Below, in pieces: positions 17,129 through 26,252 of a DNA stretch of 64,000 nt. Position 1 is the first letter of the stretch; every line of letters begins with the position of its first letter. The translations under genes and the position numbers were made by a program. The stretch is from JBBRHH01 sp963788015 (GTDB lineage: Bacteria; Planctomycetota; Phycisphaerae; Tepidisphaerales; Tepidisphaeraceae): assembly GCA_963788015.1 (NCBI GenBank), contig CAWBEY010000001.1, positions 1-64,000 of the forward strand. The letters are read 5' to 3'. The notes beneath the pieces were generated by a model. It had not been told where the DNA came from and did not search any database. It was given only the letters and a program-made list of their open reading frames with translations.

Positions 17129-20002
17129 TTATTCTCCGGGAGAGGGTTGTAACTTTTGAAGTTGTTCAGCGATTTGCGAAAGCAGCAACTCGTTGGGCGA
17201 AATGTTGGCCAACTCCGCGGCTTTAAGGTAATCGCGAGTGATGGCCAACATCAGCCCGTTGAAAACCGTTGGAAGTTGGAGGAACGCCGGTAGGAGGGCG
17301 GTTGCGGCCTTTTCGAATGATTCTGTGGCGTCGCTATGGTGTCCATCAGCGATGTGGCACCTACCAAGGATAGCAAGGGAGCGTGCATAATTGGGGGCAA
17401 ACGCGTCGGGCCGGGCAGCGGCCAGTTCGCGATAGAGATTCGACGCCTCGCCAGCCGCAGACAACGCCTCCTCCCGTCGTCCAAGATCGCTGAGCATGTT
17501 CGCCAGGTTGTTCAGCGACGCCGCGAGGTTGGGCCGAAAGGCGTCGGGCCGGGCAGCGGCCAGTTCGCGATAGAGATTCGACGCCTCGCCAGCCGCAGAC
17601 AACGCCTCCTCCCGTCGTCCAAGATCGCTGAGCATGTTCGCCAGGTTGTTCAGCGACGCCGCGAGGTTGGGCCGAAAGGCGTCGGGCCGGGCAGCGGCCA
17701 GTTCGCGATAGAGATTCGACGCCTCGCCAGCCGCAGACAACGCCTCCTCCCGTCGTCCAAGATCGCTGAGCCTGTTCGCCAGGTTGTTCAGCGACGCCGC
17801 GAGGTTGGGCCGAAAGGCGTCGGGCCGGGCGGCGGCCAGTTCGCGGCGGATATTGACCGCCTCGCCAGCCGCAGCCAACGCCTCCTCCCGTCGTCCAAGA
17901 TCGCTGAGCATGTTCGCCAGGTTGTTCAGCGACGCCGCGAGGTCCGGCCGAAAGGAGTCGGGCCGGGCGGCGGCCAGTTCGCGATAGACATTCGACGCCT
18001 CGCCAGCCGCAGACAACGCCTCCTCCCGTCGTCCAAGATCGCTGAGCCTGTTCGCCAGGTTGTTCAGCGACGCCGCGAGGTCCGGCCGAAAGGCGTCGGG
18101 CCGGGCGGCGGCCAGTTCGCGATAGACATTCGACGCCTCGCCAGCCGCAGACAACGCCTCCTCCCGTCGTCCAAGATCGCTGAGCCTGTTCGCCAGGTTG
18201 TTCAGCGACGCCGCGAGGTCCGGCCGAAAGGCGTCGGGCCGGGCGGCGGCCAGTTCGCGATAGACATTCGACGCCTCGCCAGCCGCAGCCAACGCCTCCT
18301 CCCGTCGTCCAAGATCGCTGAGCATGTTCGCCAGGTTGTTCAGCGACGCCGCGAGGTTGGGCCGAAAGGCGTCGGGCCGGGCAGCGGCCAGTTCGCGGCG
18401 GATATTGACCGCCTCGCCAGCCGCAGCCAACGCCTCCTCGCGTCGTCCCAAGGCGCCGAGGCGAACTCCGAGATTGTTAAGGTGAAATGCAGTTAACGCG
18501 TTTTGGCCTGGAAGCTGCCTTGAGGCTTGCGCGAGTGCGCCCGTTACGTCTGCGGCAAGTTGGGCCAGCGCAGTTGACTGATGCACGTTTGCATCAAGAT
18601 AGCCTTGTATTTCGAACAGGACGCTGGCGTCCTCGGCCATTCCGTGGCGGGCGACGATCTCGATCCATTCCAGAGGTTGCAGGTATCCCGCGCTTGCGAA
18701 GTCTTGCGTGGCCCGAATGAGCGAGGCGACGACCGCGCCAATACGTCGTCGGGCGAGACGGAGCATGGCATCCCCCGCAGAGGATTGCCGGCCGAGGACG
18801 CGCAGGATTACCGCCTCGCCAACGATGTCGGGATAGATCGCGGCGATGCCGCCATCGGGGCGGTGAAGGACCTTGTGCAACTGATCGACGAGAGCGGCCG
18901 GACCACCGGTACATTCGCGGTGCATGGCGTGAAGCTCATCCACGGCGACTGCCGTGGCCATCTCATGGGACAGGCCGCCGGCAAGGGTGGCGCAAGCGGC
19001 GAGGTGGCGCAGTGCGGGTTTGAGTGTGTTGTCGTTGCCGGCAAATCGGTCGATTCGGGCCAATTCGCGATCAGCCAGATGAAACGCCAGATCCGTGCGC
19101 AACATGGCCAGGGCCTGGACGGTTGGAAGCTCGCTTGTCACGGCCAGCAGGCCGGCCATCATCAGGTAGAGGGGGTCGGCCCAGATTGGCTGCGCGAGTG
19201 ATTGACGCAGGGCTGGATCGTCATCCAGGGACGCTAGCACGGGGGCGCGCTTCTTGAGGAGAGTCGCGGCTTGCTTCATCGTCGAGGAGAGCACATGGCG
19301 ACGTTTTTCGAGTTCACTGACTTCGGTGAGGCGAACTGGCTCTACGGGGTCGAACAATGTCTTAACGCCTGCGCCGCTCCAACTTGCGTCGAGCAGCGAT
19401 TGGAGCCAGCCGCCGTCCTTGCTTGCCTCGCGCTCGAGCAACAGGATGCGAAGTGGTGAACGCTTTCGCGAGTTGTCGGCCAACTCGTGGAGCCAGTCGT
19501 TGAGGGGCTGGACGGAGGCGGCGGCATAGTCGAGGACGATCAGGGTTGGGCGCTGCCAGCCCCATTCGGAGAGGTTTTGGGCGTCGATGAAGCGGCACGC
19601 TTCTTTCATGGTAAGGAAGCCGGCATGCCAGGCGTTTGGCTCATCGTGGGCGAGGCGGTGGATCAACTCGACGGCGATGCGGGTTTTGCCAGCGCCGGCG
19701 CGGCCGATGATGGTGCGGACGGCGATGTCACGATCGGAGTGGAGCCAAGTCCAGAGGGAGGTCATGTCGGCTTCGCGGCCGACCAACTCGATGGTGCGGC
19801 GGAAGGGGTCGAGGAGGTGGAGTTCTTCGGTAGGCGGGCCGCGCCGGGCCCGATGAGTGGTGAGGGTGAGGTGAGGTTTGCCCTGAGCATTGACCTGATT
19901 GTCATTGCCGACGACCTGGATGACGATGTGGTCGCTGCCGGATAGGTTTGCGATTGGTGCGCTGGTGGGATTGGCAGCCTCGGTCCCCATATGCGTGATC
20001 AT
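17129..20002 (-). CDS. STAND-type NTPase with C-terminal TPR array (NLR-like sensor)
   Basis: Large intact signalling ATPase, 957 residues from the ATG at 20002 (a TTG at 20029 adds nine; neither has a clear ribosome site). Order: N-terminal Gly/Asn motif (residues 18-40, ANLSGSDHIVIQVVGNDNQV); P-loop IIGRAGAGKTRIAVEL (Walker A 100-107); Walker B PTLIVLDYAA (Asp158); a helical/winged-helix-like region to about 500; eight TPR units of 46 residues (RREEALSAAGEAS...); and a short helical tail. STAND proteins of this layout are oligomerising sensors in bacterial conflict systems. Eight near-identical repeats suggest recent expansion. The gene is the first of a two-gene operon with the 138-residue protein. 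The trigger and outcome are unknown. Confidence 0.8.
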   Translation of the reverse strand: MITHMGTEAANPTSAPIANLSGSDHIVIQVVGNDNQVNAQGKPHLTLTTHRARRGPPTEELHLLDPFRRTIELVGREADMTSLWTWLHSDRDIAVRTIIGRAGAGKTRIAVELIHRLAHDEPNAWHAGFLTMKEACRFIDAQNLSEWGWQRPTLIVLDYAAASVQPLNDWLHELADNSRKRSPLRILLLEREASKDGGWLQSLLDASWSGAGVKTLFDPVEPVRLTEVSELEKRRHVLSSTMKQAATLLKKRAPVLASLDDDPALRQSLAQPIWADPLYLMMAGLLAVTSELPTVQALAMLRTDLAFHLADRELARIDRFAGNDNTLKPALRHLAACATLAGGLSHEMATAVAVDELHAMHRECTGGPAALVDQLHKVLHRPDGGIAAIYPDIVGEAVILRVLGRQSSAGDAMLRLARRRIGAVVASLIRATQDFASAGYLQPLEWIEIVARHGMAEDASVLFEIQGYLDANVHQSTALAQLAADVTGALAQASRQLPGQNALTAFHLNNLGVRLGALGRREEALAAAGEAVNIRRELAAARPDAFRPNLAASLNNLANMLSDLGRREEALAAAGEASNVYRELAAARPDAFRPDLAASLNNLANRLSDLGRREEALSAAGEASNVYRELAAARPDAFRPDLAASLNNLANRLSDLGRREEALSAAGEASNVYRELAAARPDSFRPDLAASLNNLANMLSDLGRREEALAAAGEAVNIRRELAAARPDAFRPNLAASLNNLANRLSDLGRREEALSAAGEASNLYRELAAARPDAFRPNLAASLNNLANMLSDLGRREEALSAAGEASNLYRELAAARPDAFRPNLAASLNNLANMLSDLGRREEALSAAGEASNLYRELAAARPDAFAPNYARSLAILGRCHIADGHHSDATESFEKAATALLPAFLQLPTVFNGLMLAITRDYLKAAELANISPNELLLSQIAEQLQKLQPSPGE
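17400..18460 (-). repeat. Eight tandem 138-bp units encoding TPR repeats
   Basis: In-frame DNA repeat of 138 bases (46 residues) inside the STAND gene. The word GCGTCGGGCCGGGC recurs every 138 bases (for example near 17403, 17541, 17679, 17817). Neighbouring units differ at only a few positions, for instance Ser/Ala, Asn/Asp and Met/Arg at fixed columns and NLYREL, NVYREL or NIRREL variants. The terminal unit at the C-terminal side is the most diverged. Identity at DNA level points to unequal recombination or gene conversion; assemblies may miscount the units. Confidence 0.9.
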
Positions 20003-20029
20003 GCTATTGCCGGATGATGAAGTGGTCAA

Positions 20030-20716
20030 ATTGCACGGGAGTTAGGTGAAGCCTGGCGGCGCGGCGATCCATCAGACAGAGCCTCCTACAAGCACCGCGT
20101 CGTAGCCGGTCTGGTCGCCGTTTCCACCGGATGGCCAGGGCGGAAGAATTGCTTGCGCTTCCGCCAGCGATTCACAAGATACGCGCCGCGAAAACGGCGA
20201 CGAACTGAAGGTTAACGGTTCCCGTCACCTTCAGTTCCCCCTCTACTATGTTGGCAGCGTTTTTTCTATGCCGATTTGACCTCTTCGGGGCTTACGCCGA
20301 CGGAGAGGGAGATTCGGCCCCATTTTTGTGGTTTGAGGGAGCGGGTGAGTTCTGACCAGATAAGGGCGGGACTAGGGGATAGGGGCTAGGGGCTGGAGGT
20401 TTGGGGCTGGGTGGGCGCAGAACAAAGAATAAAGAATATGGTGTGCTTCGCATGGTGGGGTGAGGTGGTGCGCAGTGCGCAGCCTACATTAATTTGAAGC
20501 TGGCGGGACATCGGGCGGGTCCTGAGGGTGGGGTCGGGGAACGCGGCAAGGGCGCGGATGGGGGGTTTTACAGCCGCTTAATGGGTTCTGAATGAAAGTG
20601 GCGTTTTCGGGTGGAAAATTGGGGTGCGGGAATTTTCTTCATGCAATCTTAGCGCGGCCTCGTTTTGGGCTTAGCGGAGGGGGGGCAGACTCCTTGCCAT
20701 CTTACAAGGAGAAACG
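20030..20716. other. Intergenic region between the STAND operon and pstS
   Basis: 687 bases between divergent transcription units, with no credible gene on either strand. It must hold both promoters, but I see no convincing -35/-10 pair and no Pho-box (CTGTCAT direct repeats) ahead of pstS. It contains a hairpin at 20204-20235 and a G-rich tract with GGGATAGGGGCTAGGGGCT near 20375. Confidence 0.6.
20204..20235. repeat. Perfect 9-bp inverted repeat upstream of the STAND gene
   Basis: Arms ACTGAAGGT and ACCTTCAGT, separated by 14 bases. It lies about 200 bases upstream of the STAND start. It could be an operator or attenuator, or chance; no T-tract follows on either strand. Confidence 0.5.
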
Positions 20717-21785
20717 ATGAAGGCATTTTTGAAGACGGTTGTGGCGCTGGGCGCTGGGTTGATGATGAGCGTTTCGGCCGGGGCGGCCGAGGTGCGGTTG
20801 CAGGGGGCGGGGTCCACGTTTGTCGCGCCGATGATGCAGCGGTGGGTGAGCGAATATCAGAAGGCGCATCCGGATGCGTTGATTGATTATCAGTCGATTG
20901 GGTCGGGCGGCGGGATCAAAGGGGTGACGGAGAAGACGATTGGGTTTGGGTGCAGCGATGCGCCGATGAACAAGAAGGAACTGGACAAGGCCGGGGCGCC
21001 GATCGTGCAGATGCCGATTATCGCGGGGGCGGTGGTGGTGGCTTACAACCTGGGGGATTTTAAGGGGGAGGTGAAGCTGGATGGGCCGACGGTGGCCGAC
21101 ATTTTTCTGGGGAAGGTGAAGAGCTGGAACGATCCGCGGATCGCGGCGCTGAATGCGGGGGTGCAGCTTCCGAACCTGCCGATCACGCCGGTGCATCGGA
21201 CGGATGGGAGTGGGACGACGTTTATCTTTACGAATTATCTTTGCACGCAGAGCGATGAGTTTAAGGAGAAGGTGGGCGGGGCTAAGCAGGTGGAATGGCC
21301 GGGCGGGCAGGGTGGAAAGGGGAATGAGGGCGTGACGGATGCGGTGAATGCGCACCAAGGGGGGCGTGGGGTATATCGAGCTGGCGTATGCGAACCAGAA
21401 CAAGATTTCGTTTGCGACGATGAAGAACAAGGATGGGGAGTTTGTGCGGGCAAGCTCGAAGGCGACGGCGGCCGCGGGGGAGGCTGCGGCGAAGGAGATG
21501 GAGAAGTCGCTGGTGGTGAGTTTGTGGAATCAGTCGGGCAAGGAGGTTTATCCGATTGCGGGGTTTGTGTATGTGATTGTGTACAAGGATCTGGGGGTGC
21601 TGAAGGATGAGGCGAAGGCGAGGGCGCTGGTGGGATTTTTGACTTGGGCTTCGACGGATGGGCAGAAGATGGCCGAGCAACTGGATTATGCGCCGCTGAG
21701 TGATGCGGTGCAGAAGAAGGTGGGGGAGGCGCTGGGGACGCTGGAGCTGGATGGGAAGGCGCTGAAGTTGGTGGCGTCGAAGTAG
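20717..21785 (+). CDS. pstS: Phosphate ABC transporter substrate-binding protein (frameshifted)
   Basis: Periplasmic phosphate-binding protein feeding the PstCAB importer. The ATG at 20717 is preceded by AAGGAGAAACG. A signal peptide (MKAFLKTVVALGAGLMMSVS, then AGAAE) is followed by the family opening LQGAGSTFVAPMMQRWVSEY and the phosphate-contacting blocks SIGSGGGIKGVTEKTIGFG, CSDAPM and HRTDGSGTTFIFTNYL. After about 21345 the frame moves at a G-run (AAGGGGGGCG) and continues TKGGVGYIELAYANQNKI to the stop at 21785. The combined length of about 355 residues is normal. It is the first gene of a seven-gene pst-pho operon. Confidence 0.93.
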
Positions 21786-21810
21786 GGCGTTGTTTTAACA
21801 AGCGATTCCT

Positions 21811-22980
21811 ATGTCAGATTTGTCGATTGATCCCGCGGCGAGGACGCGCCTTACGCCAATCAGCCCGGCCGGCCCGAAGAGGGGCCGGCGGGCGCTTTGG
21901 GCGTGGGCAGGCGGGTGTATGTGTCGGACCTGATACTTGGAGTGCTGGCGCGGGCAGCGCGATGATATTGCTGCTGATGATGGGATCGCTGGTGGCGGTG
22001 CTGGTGTATGCGGCGGTTCCGAGCTTGAAGATGTTTGGCGCGAAGTTTCTGGTGACCAGCGACTGGCGGCCCAACGAGAAGGAAGTGGTGAAGCGGGATG
22101 CGGGGGGAAAGATTGTGCGGGATGAGGACGGCGAGCAGGTGATGGTGACGATCCCGATGAAGTTTGGGGCGCTGCCGGTGATTTATGGAACGGCCGTGAC
22201 TTCGGTGCTGGCGCTGGTGATTGCGGTGCCGCTGAGTTTGGGGGCGTCGTTGTTTCTGGTGCGGATCGCGCCGAGGCGACTGGTGGGGCCGACGTCGTTT
22301 CTGATGGAGTTTCTGGCGGCGGTGCCGAGCATTGCTTACGGGTTTTGGGGCGTGTTTGTGCTGGCCCCGTTTCTTCAGGAGCATGTCGAGCCGCGGATGA
22401 ATGGGTTTTTTCTGGCGATGCCGGGACTTACATTGGCTGGCGAGTGATTCGACGACGGGGCGGGACATGTTTTGCGGGGGATTGATTCTGGCGATCATGA
22501 TTTTGCCGATCATCACGGCCGTGAGCCGGGATGTGTTGAAGGCGGTGCCGCGGGCGCAGATCGAGGGGACGCTGGCGCTGGGGGCGACGTGGTGGCAAAG
22601 CTCGCGGGAGATGCTGCGGTATAGCCGGAGCGGATTGTTCGGGGCGATCATGCTGGGGCTGGCGCGGGCGGCCGGGGAGACGATGGCGGTGACGATGGTG
22701 ATCGGGAACGTCGCGCAGATTCGAGACGTCGTTATTCGCGCCGGCGCAGACGATGTCGAGCTTGCTGGCCAATGAGTTTGCCGAGGCGGGGTCGGATTTG
22801 CAGCGGGCGGCGCTGCTGGAGGTTGCGCTGATTTTGCTGGTGATGTCGTTGACGTTGAACATTGTGGCGCGGTATTTGGTGGTTGGGAAAGGGTCGCGGA
22901 CGGCGGCGGCGCATCAGGGCAATTGTAGTAATGACGACGATTCAGGCAAAATCCTCTGGCGCGCGTTCACAGCCGGTTGA
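21811..22980 (+). CDS. pstC: Phosphate ABC transporter permease PstC (frameshifted)
   Basis: Inner-membrane channel subunit of the phosphate importer. The start ATG is 21811 (MSDLSIDPAARTRL). After a frame change near 21900 the protein continues with a first membrane segment ILLLMMGSLVAVLVYAA, an insert typical of many PstC (WRPNEKEVVKRDAGGKIVRD), and the permease core YGTAVTSVLALVIAVPLSLG and LMEFLAAVPSIAYGFWGVFV. It changes frame near 22440 into ILAIMILPIITAVSRDVLKA and the EAA-type loop EGTLALGATWWQSSREML, and again near 22740. The exact 3' end is unclear (a stop near 22928 in another frame is possible) and overlaps the pstA start. Confidence 0.85.
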
Positions 22981-23806
22981 TGTACTGGCTGTGTGTTTTT
23001 TTTACGCTGGTGATTGTGGGGCTGCTGGTGCTGGTGACGGGGTATCTGCTGACGCTCGGATGGAAGACGTCACGCTGAGCTTTTTCACGGAGAATCCGCA
23101 GCCGTATGGGGCGGAGGGGTATCCGGGCGGGATGCTGAATGGGCTGGTGGGGACGACGATTTTAATTGGGTTGTCGGGCATGGTTGGGGTTCCGGTGGGG
23201 ATGCTGACGGGGATTTATCTGTCGGAGTACGGCGCGAATTCTTACCTGGCGATCGCCGGTGCGATTTGTGGCGGATGTTCTGGCGGGGGTGCCGAGCATT
23301 GTGGTGGGGATCTTGGGATATGAGCTGATTGTCGTGCCGGTCGGCGATTTTAATGGGTGGGCGGGGCGCTGGCGCTGGCGTTTATCATGGTGCCGATCGT
23401 GGCGCGGACGACCGAGGAGATGCTGCGGCTGGTGCCCAACAGCTATCGGGAGGCGTCGATTGCGCTGGGGGCGACCAAGGCGAGGACGATTTTGAAGGTG
23501 ATCGTGCCGTCGGCCACGGGGAGCTTGATTACGGGGATCATGCTGGCGCTGGCGCGCGTGTCGGGAGAGACGGCGCCGCTGCTCTTTACGGCGCTGGGGA
23601 GCCGGCTGCTGACGTTTAATCCGAAGCATCCGTTTCCGTCGCTGACCAAGGAGATTTTTGAATATGCCACCGGCCCGTATCGGGAGCAGAAGCAGGTGGC
23701 GTGGGCGGGAATTCTGGTGTTGATCTCGCTGATTTTTGTTTTGAACCTGTCGATTCGATTCTTCGCGCAGGCCGAGGCGGATCGCGTAGTGGAGGTATTG
23801 TCATGA
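22931..23806 (+). CDS. pstA: Phosphate ABC transporter permease PstA (frameshifted)
   Basis: Second membrane subunit of the importer. The likely ATG is at 22931 (MTTIQAKSSGARSQPVD). The first membrane helix is in another frame (YWLCVFFTLVIVGLLVLVTG, from 22980). Recognisable blocks follow: SFFTENPQPYGAEGYPGG, GLSGMVGVPVGMLTGIYLSE, then VADVLAGVPSIVVGILGYEL and the EAA loop EASIALGATKARTILKVIVP. At least four frame moves (near 22975, 23070, 23260, 23355) break it. The last four bases overlap pstB (ATGA at 23803-23806), a sign of translational coupling. Confidence 0.88.
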
Positions 23807-24740
23807 TGGGTACACAAGAGAAGACGGCTGCTCCGAGCGTGAGGCCGGTGTTTAAGGTGGTGACAGCCGGCGGAGAGTTCGTCGGGCAACGGTGGCAATG
23901 GCCAGGGCGCGGTTGGACGTACTGGGGGCTCGGTGGAGAACCCGGAGCGGGCCGCGCCGGATGTTCATGCGGAGATGGAGACCGAGCAGCACGTGCTGAC
24001 GGTGGAGCAGTTTAATCTGTTTTATGGGAAGACGCAGGCGCTGCATGACATCAACATGAAGATTGCCGGCGGGGAAGGTGACGGCGCTGATCGGGCCCTC
24101 GCGGGTGCGGCAAGTCGACGCTGCTGCGGAGCATGAACCGGCTGAACGACCTGGTGGACAGCGTGCGATCGAGGGGAACATGCGGTTTAAGGGGAGAGCG
24201 ATTTATGATCGCAGCGTGGACGTGATCGCGCTGCGCAAGCGGCTGGGGATGGTGTTTCAGAAGTCCAATCCGTTTCCGATGTCGATCTTTGAAAACGTGG
24301 TGTATGCCCTGCGGATTCGGGGGAGAAGAATCGCGGCGAGCTTGCAGGAGGTCTGTGAGAAATCGCTGCGCGGGGCGGCGCTGTGGGATGAGGTGAAGGA
24401 CCGGCTGCATGCGAGCGCGCTGGGTTTGTCGGGCGGGCAGCAGCAGCGGCTTTGCATCGCGCGGGCGATCGCGGCCGAGCCGGAAGTGCTGCTGATGGAC
24501 GAGCCATGCTCGGCGCTGGATCCGATCGCGACGGCGAAGGTGGAGGAGCTGATTCACCAGCTGCGCGGTGCGTACACGGTGGTGATCGTGACGCATAACA
24601 TGCAGCAGGCGGCGCGGGTGAGCGACTATACCGCGTTCATGTACCTGGGGCGGCTGATTGAATATGGGCCGACGAATACGCTCTTTGTGACGCCGCATTT
24701 GAAGGAAACCGAAGCGTACGTCACAGGCCGATTTGGATGA
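23803..24740 (+). CDS. pstB: Phosphate ABC transporter ATPase PstB (frameshifted)
   Basis: Cytoplasmic ATPase that powers phosphate import. ATG at 23803, overlapping the pstA stop. An N-terminal extension of about 45 residues precedes the canonical core HVLTVEQFNLFYGKTQALHD. The Walker A region is garbled by frame moves near 24075-24170 (fragments LIGPS, CGKST, LLRSMNRLNDLVDS can be read). Intact afterwards: Q-loop GMVFQKSNPFPMSIFENVVY, signature LSGGQQQRLCIARAIA, Walker B EVLLMDEPCSALDP and the switch histidine in VIVTHNMQQAARVSD. The ending (TEAYVTGRFG) is typical. The Walker A disruption would be lethal to activity if real. Confidence 0.9.
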
Positions 24741-24791
24741 CGTTGCGAAGAATGCGAATCTGGCGGCGAAGTCCGTCGTGAGAGGTGCAAG

Positions 24792-25519
24792 ATGCGTCAT
24801 TTTGATGAACAACTTCAGGAGCTGTTTCAAAAGGTGGTGATGATGGGCTCGATGGCGGAGTCGATGATCGAGCTGGCGATCGCAGGGCTGGTGCAGCGCA
24901 ACGAGGCGATGATGAGCCAGGTGTTTACCAAAGAGCAGGAGGTCAACACGCTGCAGGTGGCGGTGGACGATGCGGCCGTGAAGCTGACGACATTGCAGCA
25001 GCCGGTGGCCGCCGATGCGCGGTTTTTGTTCATGGCGTCGCGGATTGGCGGGGAGCTGGAGCGGATCGCGGATCAGGCGATCAACATCTGCCAGAACGCG
25101 CATTATGTGCTGGAGGGGCCGCCGCTGAAGCCGCTGGTGGATTTGCCGATCATGGCGGACGTGGCGCAGAAGATGGTGCGCGACAGCGTGACGGCGATGA
25201 TCAAGCGGAGCGTGCCGCTGGCGGAGAAGGTGCTGGAGGAAGAGGACAAGGTGGACGCGTTTCGGGACCAGATTTTCCGCACGCTGCTGACGTACATGAT
25301 GGCCGACCCGGGGACGATTCAGCGGGCCTGTCGCTGATCCTGATCGCGCGGAACCTGGAGCGGATCGGCGATCATGCGACCAATATTGCTGAAGAAGTGA
25401 TTTACTGGATACAGGGGCGGGACGTGCGGCACGCCAAGGTGTTGAAGCCGTTGATCGCAATCAGGGGGGAATGGGAATTCTGGAATGGCGACAGTCCGCT
25501 GCAGGAGCGAATTTTATGA
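24792..25519 (+). CDS. phoU: Phosphate signalling protein PhoU (frameshifted)
   Basis: Negative regulator that links the Pst transporter to PhoR. It starts at ATG 24792 after AGAGGTGCAAG. It is all-helical with the PhoU repeats ELERIADQAINICQNA and NLERIGDHATNIAEEV (metal-binding E-x3-D-x2-N pattern). The frame moves near 25320, just before the second motif, and the protein then ends at 25519. The final ATGA (25516-25519) overlaps the phoB start. Length of about 242 residues is normal. Confidence 0.92.
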
Positions 25520-26219
25520 GCAAAGGCACGATGCTGGTGATCGATGATGAGAAGGATCTGATCGAGCTGGTGCGCTACAACCTGGAGAAGGAGGGGTTTG
25601 ACGTGATCGCCGCCAGCGACGGGCGGACGGGGCTGGACATCGTGATGCGGCATAAGCCGGACATGGTGGTGCTGGATTTGATGATGCCGGGGATGGATGG
25701 GCTGGAGGTCTGCCGGCGGCTGCGGTCGGATGCCGCGACGAGCCGGATGCCGGTGATCATGCTGACGGCGAAGGCGACGGAGACGGATCAGATCGTGGGC
25801 CTGGAGATGGGGGCGGACGATTATGTCGCCTAAGCCGTTCAGCCCGCGGGAACTGGTGGCGCGGGTGAAGGCGGTGCTGCGGCGGAGCGCCGCCCAGCAG
25901 GAGCCGCAGCAGGTGATTCGGCGGGGCGAACTGGTGATCGATATTGAACGGCCACGAAGTGAGCTACAAGGGCGAAGTAGTCAGCCTGACGGCGACGGAG
26001 TTTCGCATCCTGCAGTTTCTGGCGACGCAGCCGGGGCGGGTGATGTCGCGGGATGAGATCATCGACACGGCCCTTGGGCGGGATTCGTCGGTGTTTGACC
26101 GGACGATCGACGTGCATATGACCGCCATCCGGCGGAAGCTGGGGAAGGGGGCCGACATGATCGAAACCGTGCGCGGCTTTGGATATAAGTTGCAGGACGC
26201 GGCCGACGCGGGAAAATGA
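25516..26219 (+). CDS. phoB: Phosphate regulon response regulator PhoB (frameshifted)
   Basis: OmpR/PhoB-type transcription factor activated by PhoR. The receiver domain has MLVIDDEKDLIELVRYN, the phosphoacceptor Asp in MVVLDLMMPGMDGLEV, the Thr of VIMLTAKATETD and the Lys of SPKPFSPRELVARV. The frame moves at 25830 (just before the conserved KPF) and near 25950, after which the winged-helix domain runs LTATEFRILQFLATQPGRVM, RTIDVHMTAIRRKLGK and ETVRGFGYKL. It overlaps phoU by four bases and is followed by phoR 33 bases later. About 234 residues. Confidence 0.92.
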
Positions 26220-26252
26220 TTGGTTGCCCCGAACTCTGCGCGATGGCTAAGG

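Noticed and set aside
17400..18460. Regularly spaced near-identical repeats resembling a CRISPR array
   Set aside because: Period is 138 bases with no unique spacers, and the units are an open frame encoding TPRs.
20640..20716. Pho-box ahead of pstS
   Set aside because: No CTGTCAT-like direct repeats could be found; regulation by PhoB is only assumed from operon content.
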